A stretch of DNA of 64,000 nt from Nonomuraea cypriaca (GTDB lineage: Bacteria > Actinomycetota > Actinomycetes > Streptosporangiales > Streptosporangiaceae). Both the position numbers and the translations under genes were made by a program. The DNA lies in the NCBI RefSeq assembly GCF_015645445.1, contig NZ_JADOGI010000029.1, positions 1 through 64,000 of the forward strand. Direction: 5' to 3'. Shown piece after piece: positions 37,294-45,304 of this stretch. The notes beneath the pieces were generated by a model. The model did no database searches. It saw only the letters and a program-made list of their open reading frames with translations, and was not told where the DNA came from. Position 1 is the stretch's first letter, and every line of letters starts with the position of its first letter.

Positions 37294-37371
37294 GCGGTCA
37301 AGGGTATGCCTAGATGGCGGGCGTCGGCGTGTCGTCACTCGTCGCGGAGATCCAATTACCATGCTGAGCGT

Positions 37372-38046
37372 ATGGATCCGGATACGATGCGTGGCGACGG
37401 CGGTGACGTCTACTGGCGGCGGCGGATGAGCGTCCTGGTAGCGGTGCTCGTCGTGGTGGCCGTTGTGGCTTGGGCGTGTTCCAGCGGGGGCAGCGGGCCG
37501 GAGCGCACGTCCAGCGCGCAGACGTCATCGAGCGCCACGCCCACCCCCGATCCGCTGCTGGGGCTGCGTACGCTCGCCATGGGCACGGCCAGTCCTTCGC
37601 CGACCCCGAGCGTGACCCCGAAGGCGTCCCCGAGCGCCCGGCCCAAGCGGCCGGGGCAGCCGTGCGCGGAGGAGGACCTCGTGCTCAGCCTCCGGGGCGG
37701 CAAGGAGGAGATCTACTCGGGCGGCTCCCGGCCCGCCTTCCTGATCACCCTGGTGAACACGGGACCCGTGATGTGCACGGCCGACGTGGGGCCGCGGGCG
37801 ATGGAGATCCGCATCACCTCGGGGGCCGACCGCATCTGGTCCACCTCCGACTGCGTCAGCGGCTCGGGCTCGGAGGTCGAGCAGCTGCAGCGGGGGGTGC
37901 CTTACGTCCGGTCGCTGGAGTGGGACCGGCGCCGGTCCAGCTCCGACTGCCGCACCAGGCCGGAGACGGCGCTGCCCGGCACGTACGTGACCACCGTGCG
38001 CATGGGCAGGCTGCGCAGCACCAAGGGCGTCTTCCACCTGCGGTAG
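37372..38046 (+). CDS. Membrane-anchored extracellular protein of unknown function
   Basis: A 224-residue protein with a short basic cytosolic end, one helix (about residues 20-37, SVLVAVLVVVAVVAWACSS), a Ser/Thr/Pro-rich linker (about 40-90) and a C-terminal beta-rich domain with four cysteines (PCAEEDLVL, VMCTADVG, TSDCVSG, SSDCRTRP). The Cys after the helix could be a lipidation site, but its -2 residue is Trp, which is atypical. Divergent from mutY. No family recognised. Confidence 0.78.
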   Translation: MDPDTMRGDGGDVYWRRRMSVLVAVLVVVAVVAWACSSGGSGPERTSSAQTSSSATPTPDPLLGLRTLAMGTASPSPTPSVTPKASPSARPKRPGQPCAEEDLVLSLRGGKEEIYSGGSRPAFLITLVNTGPVMCTADVGPRAMEIRITSGADRIWSTSDCVSGSGSEVEQLQRGVPYVRSLEWDRRRSSSDCRTRPETALPGTYVTTVRMGRLRSTKGVFHLR

Positions 38047-38097
38047 AAGCGATAGCATCGCAGCGGCGTACAAGCACAAGACGTGACGAGGGGGTTG

Positions 38098-38157
38098 ATG
38101 AATATGGCTGCCGGTAGCCGTCATCAGCATGCCCTTGTCCGGTCCGCGCGAGGCTGA
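38098..38157 (+). CDS. Possible 19-residue leader peptide
   Basis: A complete short frame (MNMAAGSRHQHALVRSARG) with AGGGGG just upstream ends 38 bases before the acetyltransferase gene. It contains two His and three Arg codons. It could be an upstream open reading frame acting on translation of the next gene, or chance. It is too short for family evidence. Confidence 0.35.
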   Translation: MNMAAGSRHQHALVRSARG

Positions 38158-38195
38158 AGCGCGGCCCGGGTCGTACGAACGACCAGGAGTCTGTC

Positions 38196-38702
38196 TTGTC
38201 TGTTTTCTACTCGGTGACCGGCACCGATCTGACCACCGACCGCCTCATCCTGCGGTCGTGGACCGCCGGCGAAGTCAGCGCCGTCCTGGACGGCGCCCGG
38301 CCGTCACACTGGGCCGGCGACTTCCCCGCGGAAGGTGATCACGTCATCGCCGGCCTGTTCGCCGAGCACCCCGCCTGGCTGGGCGAGTACGGCCACCGTC
38401 AGATCGTCGAGCGCGACAGCGGCCTGGTGGTCGGCTCGATCGGCCTGTTCTGGCCGCCCGCCGACGGCGTACTCGAAGTCGGTTACGGCGTCGTGGCCTC
38501 CAGGCGCGGGCGTGGCTACGCGTCCGAGGCCACGTGTGCCCTGACCGAGTTCGCCTTCACCGCGCCGGACGTCCACACGGTCCAGGCCGACGTGGAGTCG
38601 TCGAACATGCCCTCGATCCGCGTCCTGGAAAAGGCCGGCTACCGGCGATCGCACACCGACACCGAGCGGAACACCGCCCGGTACGTCGCGGTCCAGCGGT
38701 AA
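38196..38702 (+). CDS. GNAT family N-acetyltransferase (RimJ-like)
   Basis: A 168-residue acetyltransferase: LTTDRLILRSWTAGEVSAVL, EVGYGVVASRRGRGYASEA with the acetyl-CoA pyrophosphate loop, then NMPSIRVLEKAGYRRS. This is the RimJ/RimL layout, which acetylates N-termini or small amines. The TTG at 38196 is supported by AGGAG eight bases upstream. Target unknown. Confidence 0.87.
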   Translation: MSVFYSVTGTDLTTDRLILRSWTAGEVSAVLDGARPSHWAGDFPAEGDHVIAGLFAEHPAWLGEYGHRQIVERDSGLVVGSIGLFWPPADGVLEVGYGVVASRRGRGYASEATCALTEFAFTAPDVHTVQADVESSNMPSIRVLEKAGYRRSHTDTERNTARYVAVQR

Positions 38703-38712
38703 CCACTCTAGG

Positions 38713-38739
38713 GGCCGGCGGCGGTGCGCCGCCGGCCCT
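38713..38739. terminator. GC-rich hairpin between acetyltransferase and disA
   Basis: GGGCCGGCGGCG and its exact complement form a 12-bp stem with a three-base loop, 10 bases after the acetyltransferase stop and convergent with disA. Part of it is echoed in a direct repeat (CCCTCGGGATCGGCGGT) just downstream. Confidence 0.7.
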
Positions 38740-38803
38740 CGGGATCGGCGGTAGTACCACCCCTCGGGATCGGCGGTGGTGCGCCGCCGCCGGTCCCCCG
38801 GTC

Positions 38804-39904
38804 TCACACGTAGCGTTCGAGGATGGAGGACTCGGCGAGCCGGGAGAGGCCCTCGCGGACGCTGCGCGCCCGCGACTCGCCGACGCCCCCGACGGCCTGC
38901 AGGTCGTCGATGCTGGCGGCCAGCAGCTTCTGCAGCCCGCCGAAGTGGTTGACCAGGCGGTCGACCACGGTGGCGGGCAGGCGGGGGACCTTGGCCAGGA
39001 GGCGGAAGCCCCGGGGGCTGACGGGGCTGTCCAGCTTGTCGGTGCCGTTGTGGCCGAGGACGTGGGCCACGATCGCGAGGTCGAGCAGCTCGTTGCCGGA
39101 CAGCTTGTCCAGATCCTGCATCGCCTCGGTCAGGCGCTTCTGCCGGCGGCCCGCCTGGGTCGGCAGGTAGTCGCGGATGACGAGCTCGCGTTCGGAGTCG
39201 ACGCCGGCCACCAGCTCGTCCAGTTGCAGGGACAGCAGCCGGCCGTCGGTGCCCAGCTCCACCACGTAGCCCTTGATCTCGTCGGAGATGCGGCGGACCA
39301 TCTCCAGGCGCTGCGCCACCGCGGCCACGTCGCGCACGGTGACGAGGTCTTCGATCTCCAGGGCCGAGAGGGTGCCGGAGACCTCGTCCAGGCGGTGCTT
39401 GTAACGCTCAAGGGTGGCCAGGGCCTGGTTGGCCTTGGACATGATGGCCGCGGACTCCTCCAGGACGTAGCGGATGCCGTCGAGATAGAGGGCGATGATG
39501 CGCATCGACTTGCTGATGGCGATGATGGGCAGGCTCGTCTGCCTGGCGACGCGCTGGGCCGTGCGGTGGCGGGTGCCTGACTCGTCGGTGGGGATGGACG
39601 GGTCGGGCACGAGGTGGACGGCGGCGCGGACGATCTTCTGGTCGTCGCTGACCACGATGGCGCCGTCCATCTTGGCCAGCTCGCGCAGCCTGGTGGCGGA
39701 GAAGTCGACGTCGAGCTCGAAACCGCCGCTGCAGACCTCCTCGACGACCTTGTTGTAGCCGAGCACGATCAGCCCGCCGGTCTGCCCGCGCAGGATCCGC
39801 TCGAGGCCGTCGCGCAGAGGTGTGCCCGGGGCCACAGCGGCCAGGGCTTCGCGACGGCGGTCGTCCAGACTCCTATCCACCTGACCCCCGTGTCGATCGG
39901 TCAC
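38804..39904 (-). CDS. disA: DNA integrity scanning diadenylate cyclase
   Basis: Makes cyclic di-AMP from two ATP and scans DNA for branched structures. The diadenylate cyclase domain has DGA at residues 80-82 and RHR at 112-114 ([11 protein letters not shown]); a linker follows, and the C-terminal helix-hairpin-helix domain binds DNA ([19 protein letters not shown]). Length 366. Start may be the GTG at 39904 or at 39880. It follows radA by 17 bases, the usual radA-disA pairing. Its product should act on the ydaO riboswitch at 26060-26215. Confidence 0.96.
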   Translation of the reverse strand: MTDRHGGQVDRSLDDRRREALAAVAPGTPLRDGLERILRGQTGGLIVLGYNKVVEEVCSGGFELDVDFSATRLRELAKMDGAIVVSDDQKIVRAAVHLVPDPSIPTDESGTRHRTAQRVARQTSLPIIAISKSMRIIALYLDGIRYVLEESAAIMSKANQALATLERYKHRLDEVSGTLSALEIEDLVTVRDVAAVAQRLEMVRRISDEIKGYVVELGTDGRLLSLQLDELVAGVDSERELVIRDYLPTQAGRRQKRLTEAMQDLDKLSGNELLDLAIVAHVLGHNGTDKLDSPVSPRGFRLLAKVPRLPATVVDRLVNHFGGLQKLLAASIDDLQAVGGVGESRARSVREGLSRLAESSILERYV

Positions 39905-39921
39905 CGCTCAGCTTAGCCGTG

Positions 39922-41328
39922 CTATGTGACGTGCGTGAGAGCGTCCCAGACGTTCTCCGCCTGAACCACCTCGAATCCGGGTGCGAACGCCACCGGCCCC
40001 ACAGGCACCAGTGAACGCTGTCCGTTACGTCGGCGGCCGCCTTCTTCCAGGGATCCGGAGGGGACGAGCGCCCGTTTGAAACCCAGCCTGGCCGCTTCGG
40101 TCAGCCGCCTGCGTACGTCCTTGACCGGGCGCAGCTCTCCCGCCAGCCCCACCTCTCCGAGGGCCACCAGACCGGCGGGCAGCGGCTTGTCCCCGGCGGC
40201 GCTGGCCACCGCGAGCATGACCGCCAGGTCCACCGCCGGGTCGGCCAGCTTGATGCCGCCGACGGTCGCGGTGAACACGTCGCAGCCGCCCAGTCGGGCG
40301 TTGAGCCGCCGCTCCAGCACCGCGAGGATCATCTGCACGCGATAGGTGTCGAGACCGGACGACGTGCGCCTGGGCTGCTGCGCGTCCGTGCGCGCCACCA
40401 GGGCCTGGACCTCGGCGGGGAGCGGGCGGGTGCCCTCGACCGTGACCGTGACGCAGGTGCCCGGCACCGGCTCGCTGCGCCGGGAGACGAACAGGCCGCT
40501 CGGGTCGGTGATGCCCTCGATGCCCCGCTCGTGCAGATCGAAACAGCCGATCTCGTCGGTGGGGCCGAACCGGTTTTTGATCGCGCGCACCATGCGCAGC
40601 CTGGAGTGCCGGTCTCCCTCGAAGTTGAGCACGACGTCGACCAGGTGCTCCAGCGTGCGCGGGCCGGCGATCGAGCCGTCCTTGGTGACGTGGCCGACGA
40701 GCACGGTCGCCAGATCGCGCTCCTTGGCCAGCCGCACCAGGTTGGCGGCCACCTCGCGCACCTGCGTCACCCCGCCGGGCACGCCCGTGGTCTGGGCCGA
40801 GCCGACCGTCTGCACCGAGTCGACGACCAGCAGCCTGGGCTGGACCTTGTCCACGTGGGTGATCAGGGCGGACAACTCGCTCTCCGCGGCGAGGTAGAGA
40901 TCGTCCTGGATCGCGCCGATGCGGTCGGCGCGCAGGCGCACCTGGGCGGCCGACTCCTCGCCCGTCACATAGAGGACGGTGTCGCGCTCGGCGATGCGGG
41001 CCGCGGCCTCGAGCAGGAGCGTGGACTTGCCGATGCCGGGCTCGCCGGCCAGCAGCACGACCGCGCCCGGCACCAGGCCGCCGCCGAGCACCCGGTCGAG
41101 CTCGCTCACGCCGGTCGTGCGCGCGATCGCCACCTCGGCCTTGACCTGGCCGATCGGCAGCGCGGGCGCGGTGGTGGCGCCGCCCTGGACGACGCTGACC
41201 CCGGCCCGCGCGCCCTCCTCGTCGACCGTGCCCCACGCCTGGCACTCGCCGCACCTGCCCACCCATTTGGTGGTGCGCCAACCGCACTCGGCGCAGCGGT
41301 ATCCGGGTTTCTGGGCAGTCTTGGCCAT
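39922..41328 (-). CDS. radA: DNA repair protein RadA
   Basis: RecA-like branch-migration ATPase. Four-cysteine zinc finger at the N-terminus (YRCAECGWRTTKWVGRCGEC), Walker A GEPGIGKST, the RadA-specific KNRFG motif (IKNRFGPTDE) and a C-terminal Lon-like domain. ATG at 41328 (MAKTAQKPGYRC) is the family start, giving 468 residues. Upstream of disA in the same direction; RadA can inhibit DisA in Bacillus, so the pairing is functional there. Confidence 0.95.
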   Translation of the reverse strand: MAKTAQKPGYRCAECGWRTTKWVGRCGECQAWGTVDEEGARAGVSVVQGGATTAPALPIGQVKAEVAIARTTGVSELDRVLGGGLVPGAVVLLAGEPGIGKSTLLLEAAARIAERDTVLYVTGEESAAQVRLRADRIGAIQDDLYLAAESELSALITHVDKVQPRLLVVDSVQTVGSAQTTGVPGGVTQVREVAANLVRLAKERDLATVLVGHVTKDGSIAGPRTLEHLVDVVLNFEGDRHSRLRMVRAIKNRFGPTDEIGCFDLHERGIEGITDPSGLFVSRRSEPVPGTCVTVTVEGTRPLPAEVQALVARTDAQQPRRTSSGLDTYRVQMILAVLERRLNARLGGCDVFTATVGGIKLADPAVDLAVMLAVASAAGDKPLPAGLVALGEVGLAGELRPVKDVRRRLTEAARLGFKRALVPSGSLEEGGRRRNGQRSLVPVGPVAFAPGFEVVQAENVWDALTHVT

Positions 41329-41367
41329 GCGGAGCAGGCTATAGGGGGGAACCGACAATCTGGGAAG

Positions 41368-41673
41368 CTACGCCAGGCCGAGCTCCGAGACGAGCATGCG
41401 CTTGGGCTTGGCCCCGATGATCTGCTTCACCGGCTCGCCGTTCTCGAACAGCAGCATCGTGGGCACGGCCATGACGCCGTACCTGGTCATGATCTCGGGG
41501 TTCTCGTCGGTGTTGAGCTTGCCGACGGTCAGCCCGTGCTCGGCCTCGATCTGCTCCAGTACGGGGCCCACCATCCGGCACGGCCCGCACCACTCGGCCC
41601 AGAACTCGACCAGCACCGGCTTGTCGCTCTTGAGCACCTGCTCCTCGTAGTTGTCCGTGGTCAAAGTGATCAT
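41368..41673 (-). CDS. trxA: Thioredoxin
   Basis: A 101-residue thioredoxin with the redox motif in FWAEWCGPCRMVGP and the cis-proline in MAVPTMLLF. ATG at 41673 has AAGGGG at the right distance; another ATG at 41679 overlaps the merR stop (ATGA). Either way it is translationally coupled to the upstream MerR regulator gene. A cytosolic disulfide reductase; the MerR link suggests redox- or electrophile-induced expression. Confidence 0.94.
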   Translation of the reverse strand: MITLTTDNYEEQVLKSDKPVLVEFWAEWCGPCRMVGPVLEQIEAEHGLTVGKLNTDENPEIMTRYGVMAVPTMLLFENGEPVKQIIGAKPKRMLVSELGLA

Positions 41674-41675
41674 TT

Positions 41676-42044
41676 TCATCCCCTTACAAAGCAGCCCGGG
41701 CAGGACTGCGCGAGCTGGGCGGCCACCTCGGCGCGGCGGGCGAGCAGGATGCGGATCTCCTCGTCGATCTCGGTCAGCTTCCGCTCGTAGACCTCGACGG
41801 ACTCGGCGCACGAGCCGCCCGTGCTGTGCCCCCTGCGCAGGCAGTCGACGAACGGCCGGGTGTCCGCCAGGGTGAAGCCGACGCTCAGCAGGGCCCGGAT
41901 CTCGGACACCAGCCTGACGTCTTCCTCGGTGTACTCCCGATAGCCGTTGGGCCCGCGCCGGGAGCTGAGCAGCCCGTTCTGCTCGTAGTAACGGATCGAA
42001 CGGGTGCTCACCCCCGTGCGTTCCGCCAGCTCTCCGATGCGCAT
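41676..42044 (-). CDS. MerR family transcriptional regulator
   Basis: A 122-residue regulator: HTH RIGELAERTGVSTRSIRYYEQNG, wing SRRGPNGYREYTEEDV, a dimerisation helix and a C-terminal effector part with three cysteines (GGSCAESV, QSCPGCFVRG). A CPGC near the C-terminus suggests metal or thiol sensing. It is first in a two-gene operon with thioredoxin. The ATG at 42044 lies just after its own promoter. Confidence 0.9.
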   Translation of the reverse strand: MRIGELAERTGVSTRSIRYYEQNGLLSSRRGPNGYREYTEEDVRLVSEIRALLSVGFTLADTRPFVDCLRRGHSTGGSCAESVEVYERKLTEIDEEIRILLARRAEVAAQLAQSCPGCFVRG

Positions 42045-42052
42045 ACGACCAC

Positions 42053-42082
42053 GGTAAACGTTGACACCGACGTCAATGTCAA
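42053..42082 (-). promoter_or_regulatory. MerR-type promoter and operator
   Basis: On the minus strand TTGACA (-35) is followed by an 18-bp spacer and TTTACC (-10). The spacer holds the inverted repeat TTGAC-N6-GTCAA. An operator inside a lengthened spacer is the hallmark of MerR-activated promoters. The start codon lies only nine bases beyond the -10, so the mRNA has little or no leader. Confidence 0.65.
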
Positions 42083-42085
42083 GCC

Positions 42086-42796
42086 TCAGTATCGGCGCCA
42101 GCGCAGCACGTTCGGGTAGGGGAGCTCCAGGCCGGGCGTCTCGGCGATGGCCTGCTCGGCCACCTCGGGCGCGAACTCGATGCGCAGCACCGCCTCCAGG
42201 TCCGCCCGCCGCTCGAACGCCATCCTGAGGTTCAGCGGCCGCCGCTGCCAGCCCTGACGGTCCCAGAACGCCTCGACCTCCCGCGCGGAGTAGGCCGGCA
42301 CGGTGTTGGAGAACCAGCGACCGAACGACCCCCGCGTGGCGTCCAGGTCGACGACGAAGGCCGCGCCGCCTCGGCGTACCACTCTGGAGAGCTCGCGCAG
42401 CCCCGGCTCGCAGCCGGGGCCGAAGAAGTACGCCCACCGCGCGATCGCCACGTCCACCGACGCGTCGGGCAGCGGCAGGTCCTGGGCCGCCGCGGCGTGC
42501 ACCGTTACGCCGGCCAGCCCGGCGCAGCGGCGGCGGGCGAGCGCGGCCAGGTCGCCGTGCGGCTCGACGCCGATCACCCGCGCCGCCTCGGAGGCGAGGA
42601 GCGGCAGGTGGAAGCCGGTGCCGCAGCCGATGTCGAGCACGGTGGCGCCGTCCCAAGCGCGCACCTCGCGCATCGCCGCGCCGACCGCGCCCTCGGGATC
42701 GACGGCGCGGTTCTCCAGCTCGTAGATCTGGGGGGTGTGCCAGATGTTCGGGCTCGGGATCGCACCCTTCGCTATGCGTGTCGCCATACGGGGCAT
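42086..42796 (-). CDS. Class I SAM-dependent methyltransferase
   Basis: A methyltransferase of about 236 residues with the SAM loop VLDIGCGTGFHLPLL, acidic IGVEPHG, DLPLPDASVDVAIARWAYFF and a C-terminal variable part. The N-terminus (SPNIWHTPQIYELENRAVDPEG) is typical of a group seen in actinomycetes without known substrate. Start: ATG at 42796 or 42787. It is upstream of merR in the same direction but separated by the merR promoter. Confidence 0.85.
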   Translation of the reverse strand: MPRMATRIAKGAIPSPNIWHTPQIYELENRAVDPEGAVGAAMREVRAWDGATVLDIGCGTGFHLPLLASEAARVIGVEPHGDLAALARRRCAGLAGVTVHAAAAQDLPLPDASVDVAIARWAYFFGPGCEPGLRELSRVVRRGGAAFVVDLDATRGSFGRWFSNTVPAYSAREVEAFWDRQGWQRRPLNLRMAFERRADLEAVLRIEFAPEVAEQAIAETPGLELPYPNVLRWRRY

Positions 42797-42886
42797 GCCC
42801 CAACGGTAAGCGCCCCGCCACCTGTGACGAGCCGCTGAGACGTGGCTCACCACAGGGGCTCGCGCGCCAGATCGGCTTCTCCGGCT

Positions 42887-42892
42887 TAGGCT
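42887..42892 (+). promoter_or_regulatory. Probable -10 element for a leaderless gene
   Basis: TAGGCT ends six bases before the GTG at 42899, the same arrangement as before folP, and no ribosome-binding site is present. A leaderless transcript is likely. Confidence 0.55.
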
Positions 42893-42898
42893 GGCAGC

Positions 42899-43708
42899 GT
42901 GGCTGATGTCATCCGCGTGCCCAATGCGAAGATCGCATTGTCCACTGCTTCGGTATATCCGGAACGCACTCCCGACGCGTTCGAACTGGCCGCGCGCCTG
43001 GGCTACGACGGCGTGGAGATCATGGTCGGCGCCGACCCGGTGAGCCAGGACATCGACGTGATCGAGCGGCTCTCAGAGCATTACCAGGTGCCCGTCCTCG
43101 CCATTCACGCGCCCTGCCTGCTGGTCACGCAGCGGGTCTGGGGGCGCGACCCCTGGGCCAAGCTGGTCAAGGCGCAGAAGGCGGCCGAACGCCTGGGCGC
43201 CTCGACGGTCGTGGTCCACCCGCCGTTTCGGTGGCAGCGCGACTACGCGCGCGACTTCGAGACGGGCCTGGGCAGGATGCGCGATGAGACGAGTGTCAAG
43301 TTCGCGGTCGAGAACATGTTCCCGCTGCGGGCCAGGGGCAACGACGTGGTGCCCTACTCGCCCAGCTGGGACCCGGTCGACCACGACTTCCCTCACACCA
43401 CCCTCGACCTGTCCCACACGGCCGTGTCGGGCTCGGACGCCATGGAGATGGCCGACAAGCTCGGTGACAGGCTCGCCCACCTGCACCTGGCCGACGGGCT
43501 CGGCGTGACCAACAAGGACGAGCACCTGGTGCCAGGCCGGGGCAACCAGCCGTGCGCCCAGATGCTGGAGCGCCTGGCCGGTGGCGGCTACACCGGGCTG
43601 GTGGTCCTGGAGATCAACACCCGCAAGGCGGCCAGCCGCACCGAGCGCATCGACGATCTCGCCGAGGGCCTCGCCTTCGCCCGGCTGCACCTGGCGGCGT
43701 CCACATGA
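42899..43708 (+). CDS. Sugar phosphate isomerase/epimerase family TIM-barrel protein
   Basis: A 269-residue AP-endonuclease-2-like TIM barrel: [73 protein letters not shown] and [10 protein letters not shown] carry the His, Glu and Asp residues of the usual metal site. The substrate is unknown. GTG start, probably leaderless. The following methyltransferase begins within its stop codon (ATGA). Confidence 0.87.
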   Translation: MADVIRVPNAKIALSTASVYPERTPDAFELAARLGYDGVEIMVGADPVSQDIDVIERLSEHYQVPVLAIHAPCLLVTQRVWGRDPWAKLVKAQKAAERLGASTVVVHPPFRWQRDYARDFETGLGRMRDETSVKFAVENMFPLRARGNDVVPYSPSWDPVDHDFPHTTLDLSHTAVSGSDAMEMADKLGDRLAHLHLADGLGVTNKDEHLVPGRGNQPCAQMLERLAGGGYTGLVVLEINTRKAASRTERIDDLAEGLAFARLHLAAST

Positions 43709-44481
43709 GCGGAGGTCCCATCGAGGATCTGGGACGGGTGTTCGACCGGGTGGCCGACACCTACGACGCGGGCCGGCCGGCCTATCCCGACGAGGTGTTC
43801 AGGGCGCTGAGCGAGGTGTCCGGCATCGACCTCGACGGCGCAACCGCGATCGACGTCGGGGCGGGCACGGGGATACTGACGCGGGCGCTCAGGGCGCGCG
43901 GCTCGCAGGTCATCGCGGTGGACGCGGGGGCGGAGATGCTGGCCCGTCTGGTGGCGAGGGCGGCGGAGGAGGAGGGCGTGCCCGGCCTCGCGGCGGTGCT
44001 CGCGGACGGCAACGCGCTGCCGCTGGCCGACGGGGTGGCCGATCTGGTGACGTACGCGCAGTCGTGGCACTGGCTGGACCCCGTGGCCTCGATCGCCGAG
44101 GCCCGGCGGGTGCTGCGGCCGGAGGGCTCGATCGTGGGCTGCTGGAACTTCAACCACGCCGCCGCGGCGGACTGGCTGGCCGCCTACGAGGCCCGGCTGG
44201 CCGAGGAGGTCCCCGCCTACTGCGGGCCGGCCGTCGAGCAGTGGTCGGTGCCGCCCATCGCCGCGGCCTTCGAGGTGGTCGAGGAGCGCTGGATCCCATG
44301 GACCAGGCTGATCGGCATCGAGGACCTCCTCCTCGACCTGCGCTCCCACTCCTACATGGCGGCGCTCTCCCTGGAGGCGGCCGACGACCTGGTCGACCGC
44401 CAGCGAGCGGAGCTGCGCGCGGAGTTCCCCGAGGGCCTGCTTTCTGTCCCCATGAGGGTCTATCTGGCGGTGGGCAGGTGA
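43705..44481 (+). CDS. Class I SAM-dependent methyltransferase
   Basis: A 258-residue methyltransferase: [21 protein letters not shown] at the N-terminus, SAM loop [15 protein letters not shown], acidic [11 protein letters not shown], then SWHWLDP and [11 protein letters not shown]. The pattern resembles the UbiE/COQ5-like methyltransferase_11 group. The ATG overlaps the isomerase stop, so the two are coupled. Confidence 0.88.
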   Translation: MSGGPIEDLGRVFDRVADTYDAGRPAYPDEVFRALSEVSGIDLDGATAIDVGAGTGILTRALRARGSQVIAVDAGAEMLARLVARAAEEEGVPGLAAVLADGNALPLADGVADLVTYAQSWHWLDPVASIAEARRVLRPEGSIVGCWNFNHAAAADWLAAYEARLAEEVPAYCGPAVEQWSVPPIAAAFEVVEERWIPWTRLIGIEDLLLDLRSHSYMAALSLEAADDLVDRQRAELRAEFPEGLLSVPMRVYLAVGR

Positions 44482-44566
44482 CGCGAGGGAGTGCCGTCGC
44501 CTGGAGGAGCGGCGGGAGCGCAGCGACCAGAGCGGGGGAAGGCGGCGGCGTGAGGCGACCGAGCCC

Positions 44567-44583
44567 GCCTCACGGAGTGAGGC
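44567..44583 (+). promoter_or_regulatory. Hairpin holding the tetR ribosome-binding site
   Basis: GCCTCAC and GTGAGGC form a perfect 7-bp stem with a GGA loop, ending one base before the TetR ATG. The loop and following G form GGAG, the only Shine-Dalgarno for this gene. It could limit translation or, as DNA, be an operator. Confidence 0.5.
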
Positions 44584-44584
44584 C

Positions 44585-45166
44585 ATGAGCGCGCGTCGTG
44601 CCGGACGCCGGCCCGGGGCGGCCGACACACGGGGGGAGATCCTCGCGGCGGCGCGGCGGGTGTTCGCGGAGAAGGGGTTCGACAGGGCGACCGTGCGCGG
44701 CATCGCCAGGGAGGCCGAGGTCGATCCCGCCCTGGTCCACCACTACTTCTCGACCAAGGAGGGGATGTTCGCAGCGGCCATGCGGTTGCCGATCAACCCC
44801 GAAGAGGTTCTAACCTTGCTGTTGGAGGGCGGCCCGCGCGAGGAGATCGGCGAGCGGATGGTGCGCCTGCTGTTGCGTGCCACCGCCTCGCCGGAGACCC
44901 GCGAGCCGATGGTGGCGCTGCTCCGCTCGGCCATGACCAACGAGCAGGCCGCCGCGATGTTCCGCGGGTTCATCACCAACGCGCTGCTCAACCAGGTGGC
45001 CGACGCGCTCGGGGTGCCGCATCTGCGCATCGAGGCGGCGTTCGCGCAGATGTTCGGCGTGGTCATGGGTCGTTACGTGCTCAAGCTGGAGCCGCTGGCC
45101 AGTGCGACCCACGACGAACTGGTGGAGCTGCTGGCGCCGACCGTCCAGAGGTACTTCACCGGCTAG
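44585..45166 (+). CDS. TetR family transcriptional regulator
   Basis: A 193-residue regulator: N-terminal HTH GEILAAARRVFAEKGFDRATVRGIAREAEVDPALVHHYFSTKEGMF, then a helical ligand domain (TetR_C_17-like). The downstream gene is an EtfD-like oxidoreductase whose promoter contains palindromes, so this protein is the obvious candidate to bind them. No close functional group could be named. Confidence 0.9.
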   Translation: MSARRAGRRPGAADTRGEILAAARRVFAEKGFDRATVRGIAREAEVDPALVHHYFSTKEGMFAAAMRLPINPEEVLTLLLEGGPREEIGERMVRLLLRATASPETREPMVALLRSAMTNEQAAAMFRGFITNALLNQVADALGVPHLRIEAAFAQMFGVVMGRYVLKLEPLASATHDELVELLAPTVQRYFTG

Positions 45167-45196
45167 AGCATTGTTCTGTGCACGTCGGTGACCTTA

Positions 45197-45238
45197 GGGT
45201 ATGTCGCGTACCCCGGAAATGTTACCCATGGGTAGGAT
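45197..45238 (+). promoter_or_regulatory. Promoter with GGGTA/TACCC palindromes before the etfD-like gene
   Basis: Two inverted repeats share half-sites: GGGTA-N7-TACCC at 45197-45213 and the perfect palindrome TACCCATGGGTA at 45223-45234. The second overlaps TAGGAT (45233-45238), a good -10. A repressor bound there would block RNA polymerase. The neighbouring TetR is the likely ligand. Confidence 0.6.
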
Positions 45239-45304
45239 TCGGGGAGAAGGCCTGCGAAGCGGTGACCGTACGCTGACAGCCAACGTCGTCTGTGGGAGGA
45301 CCCC

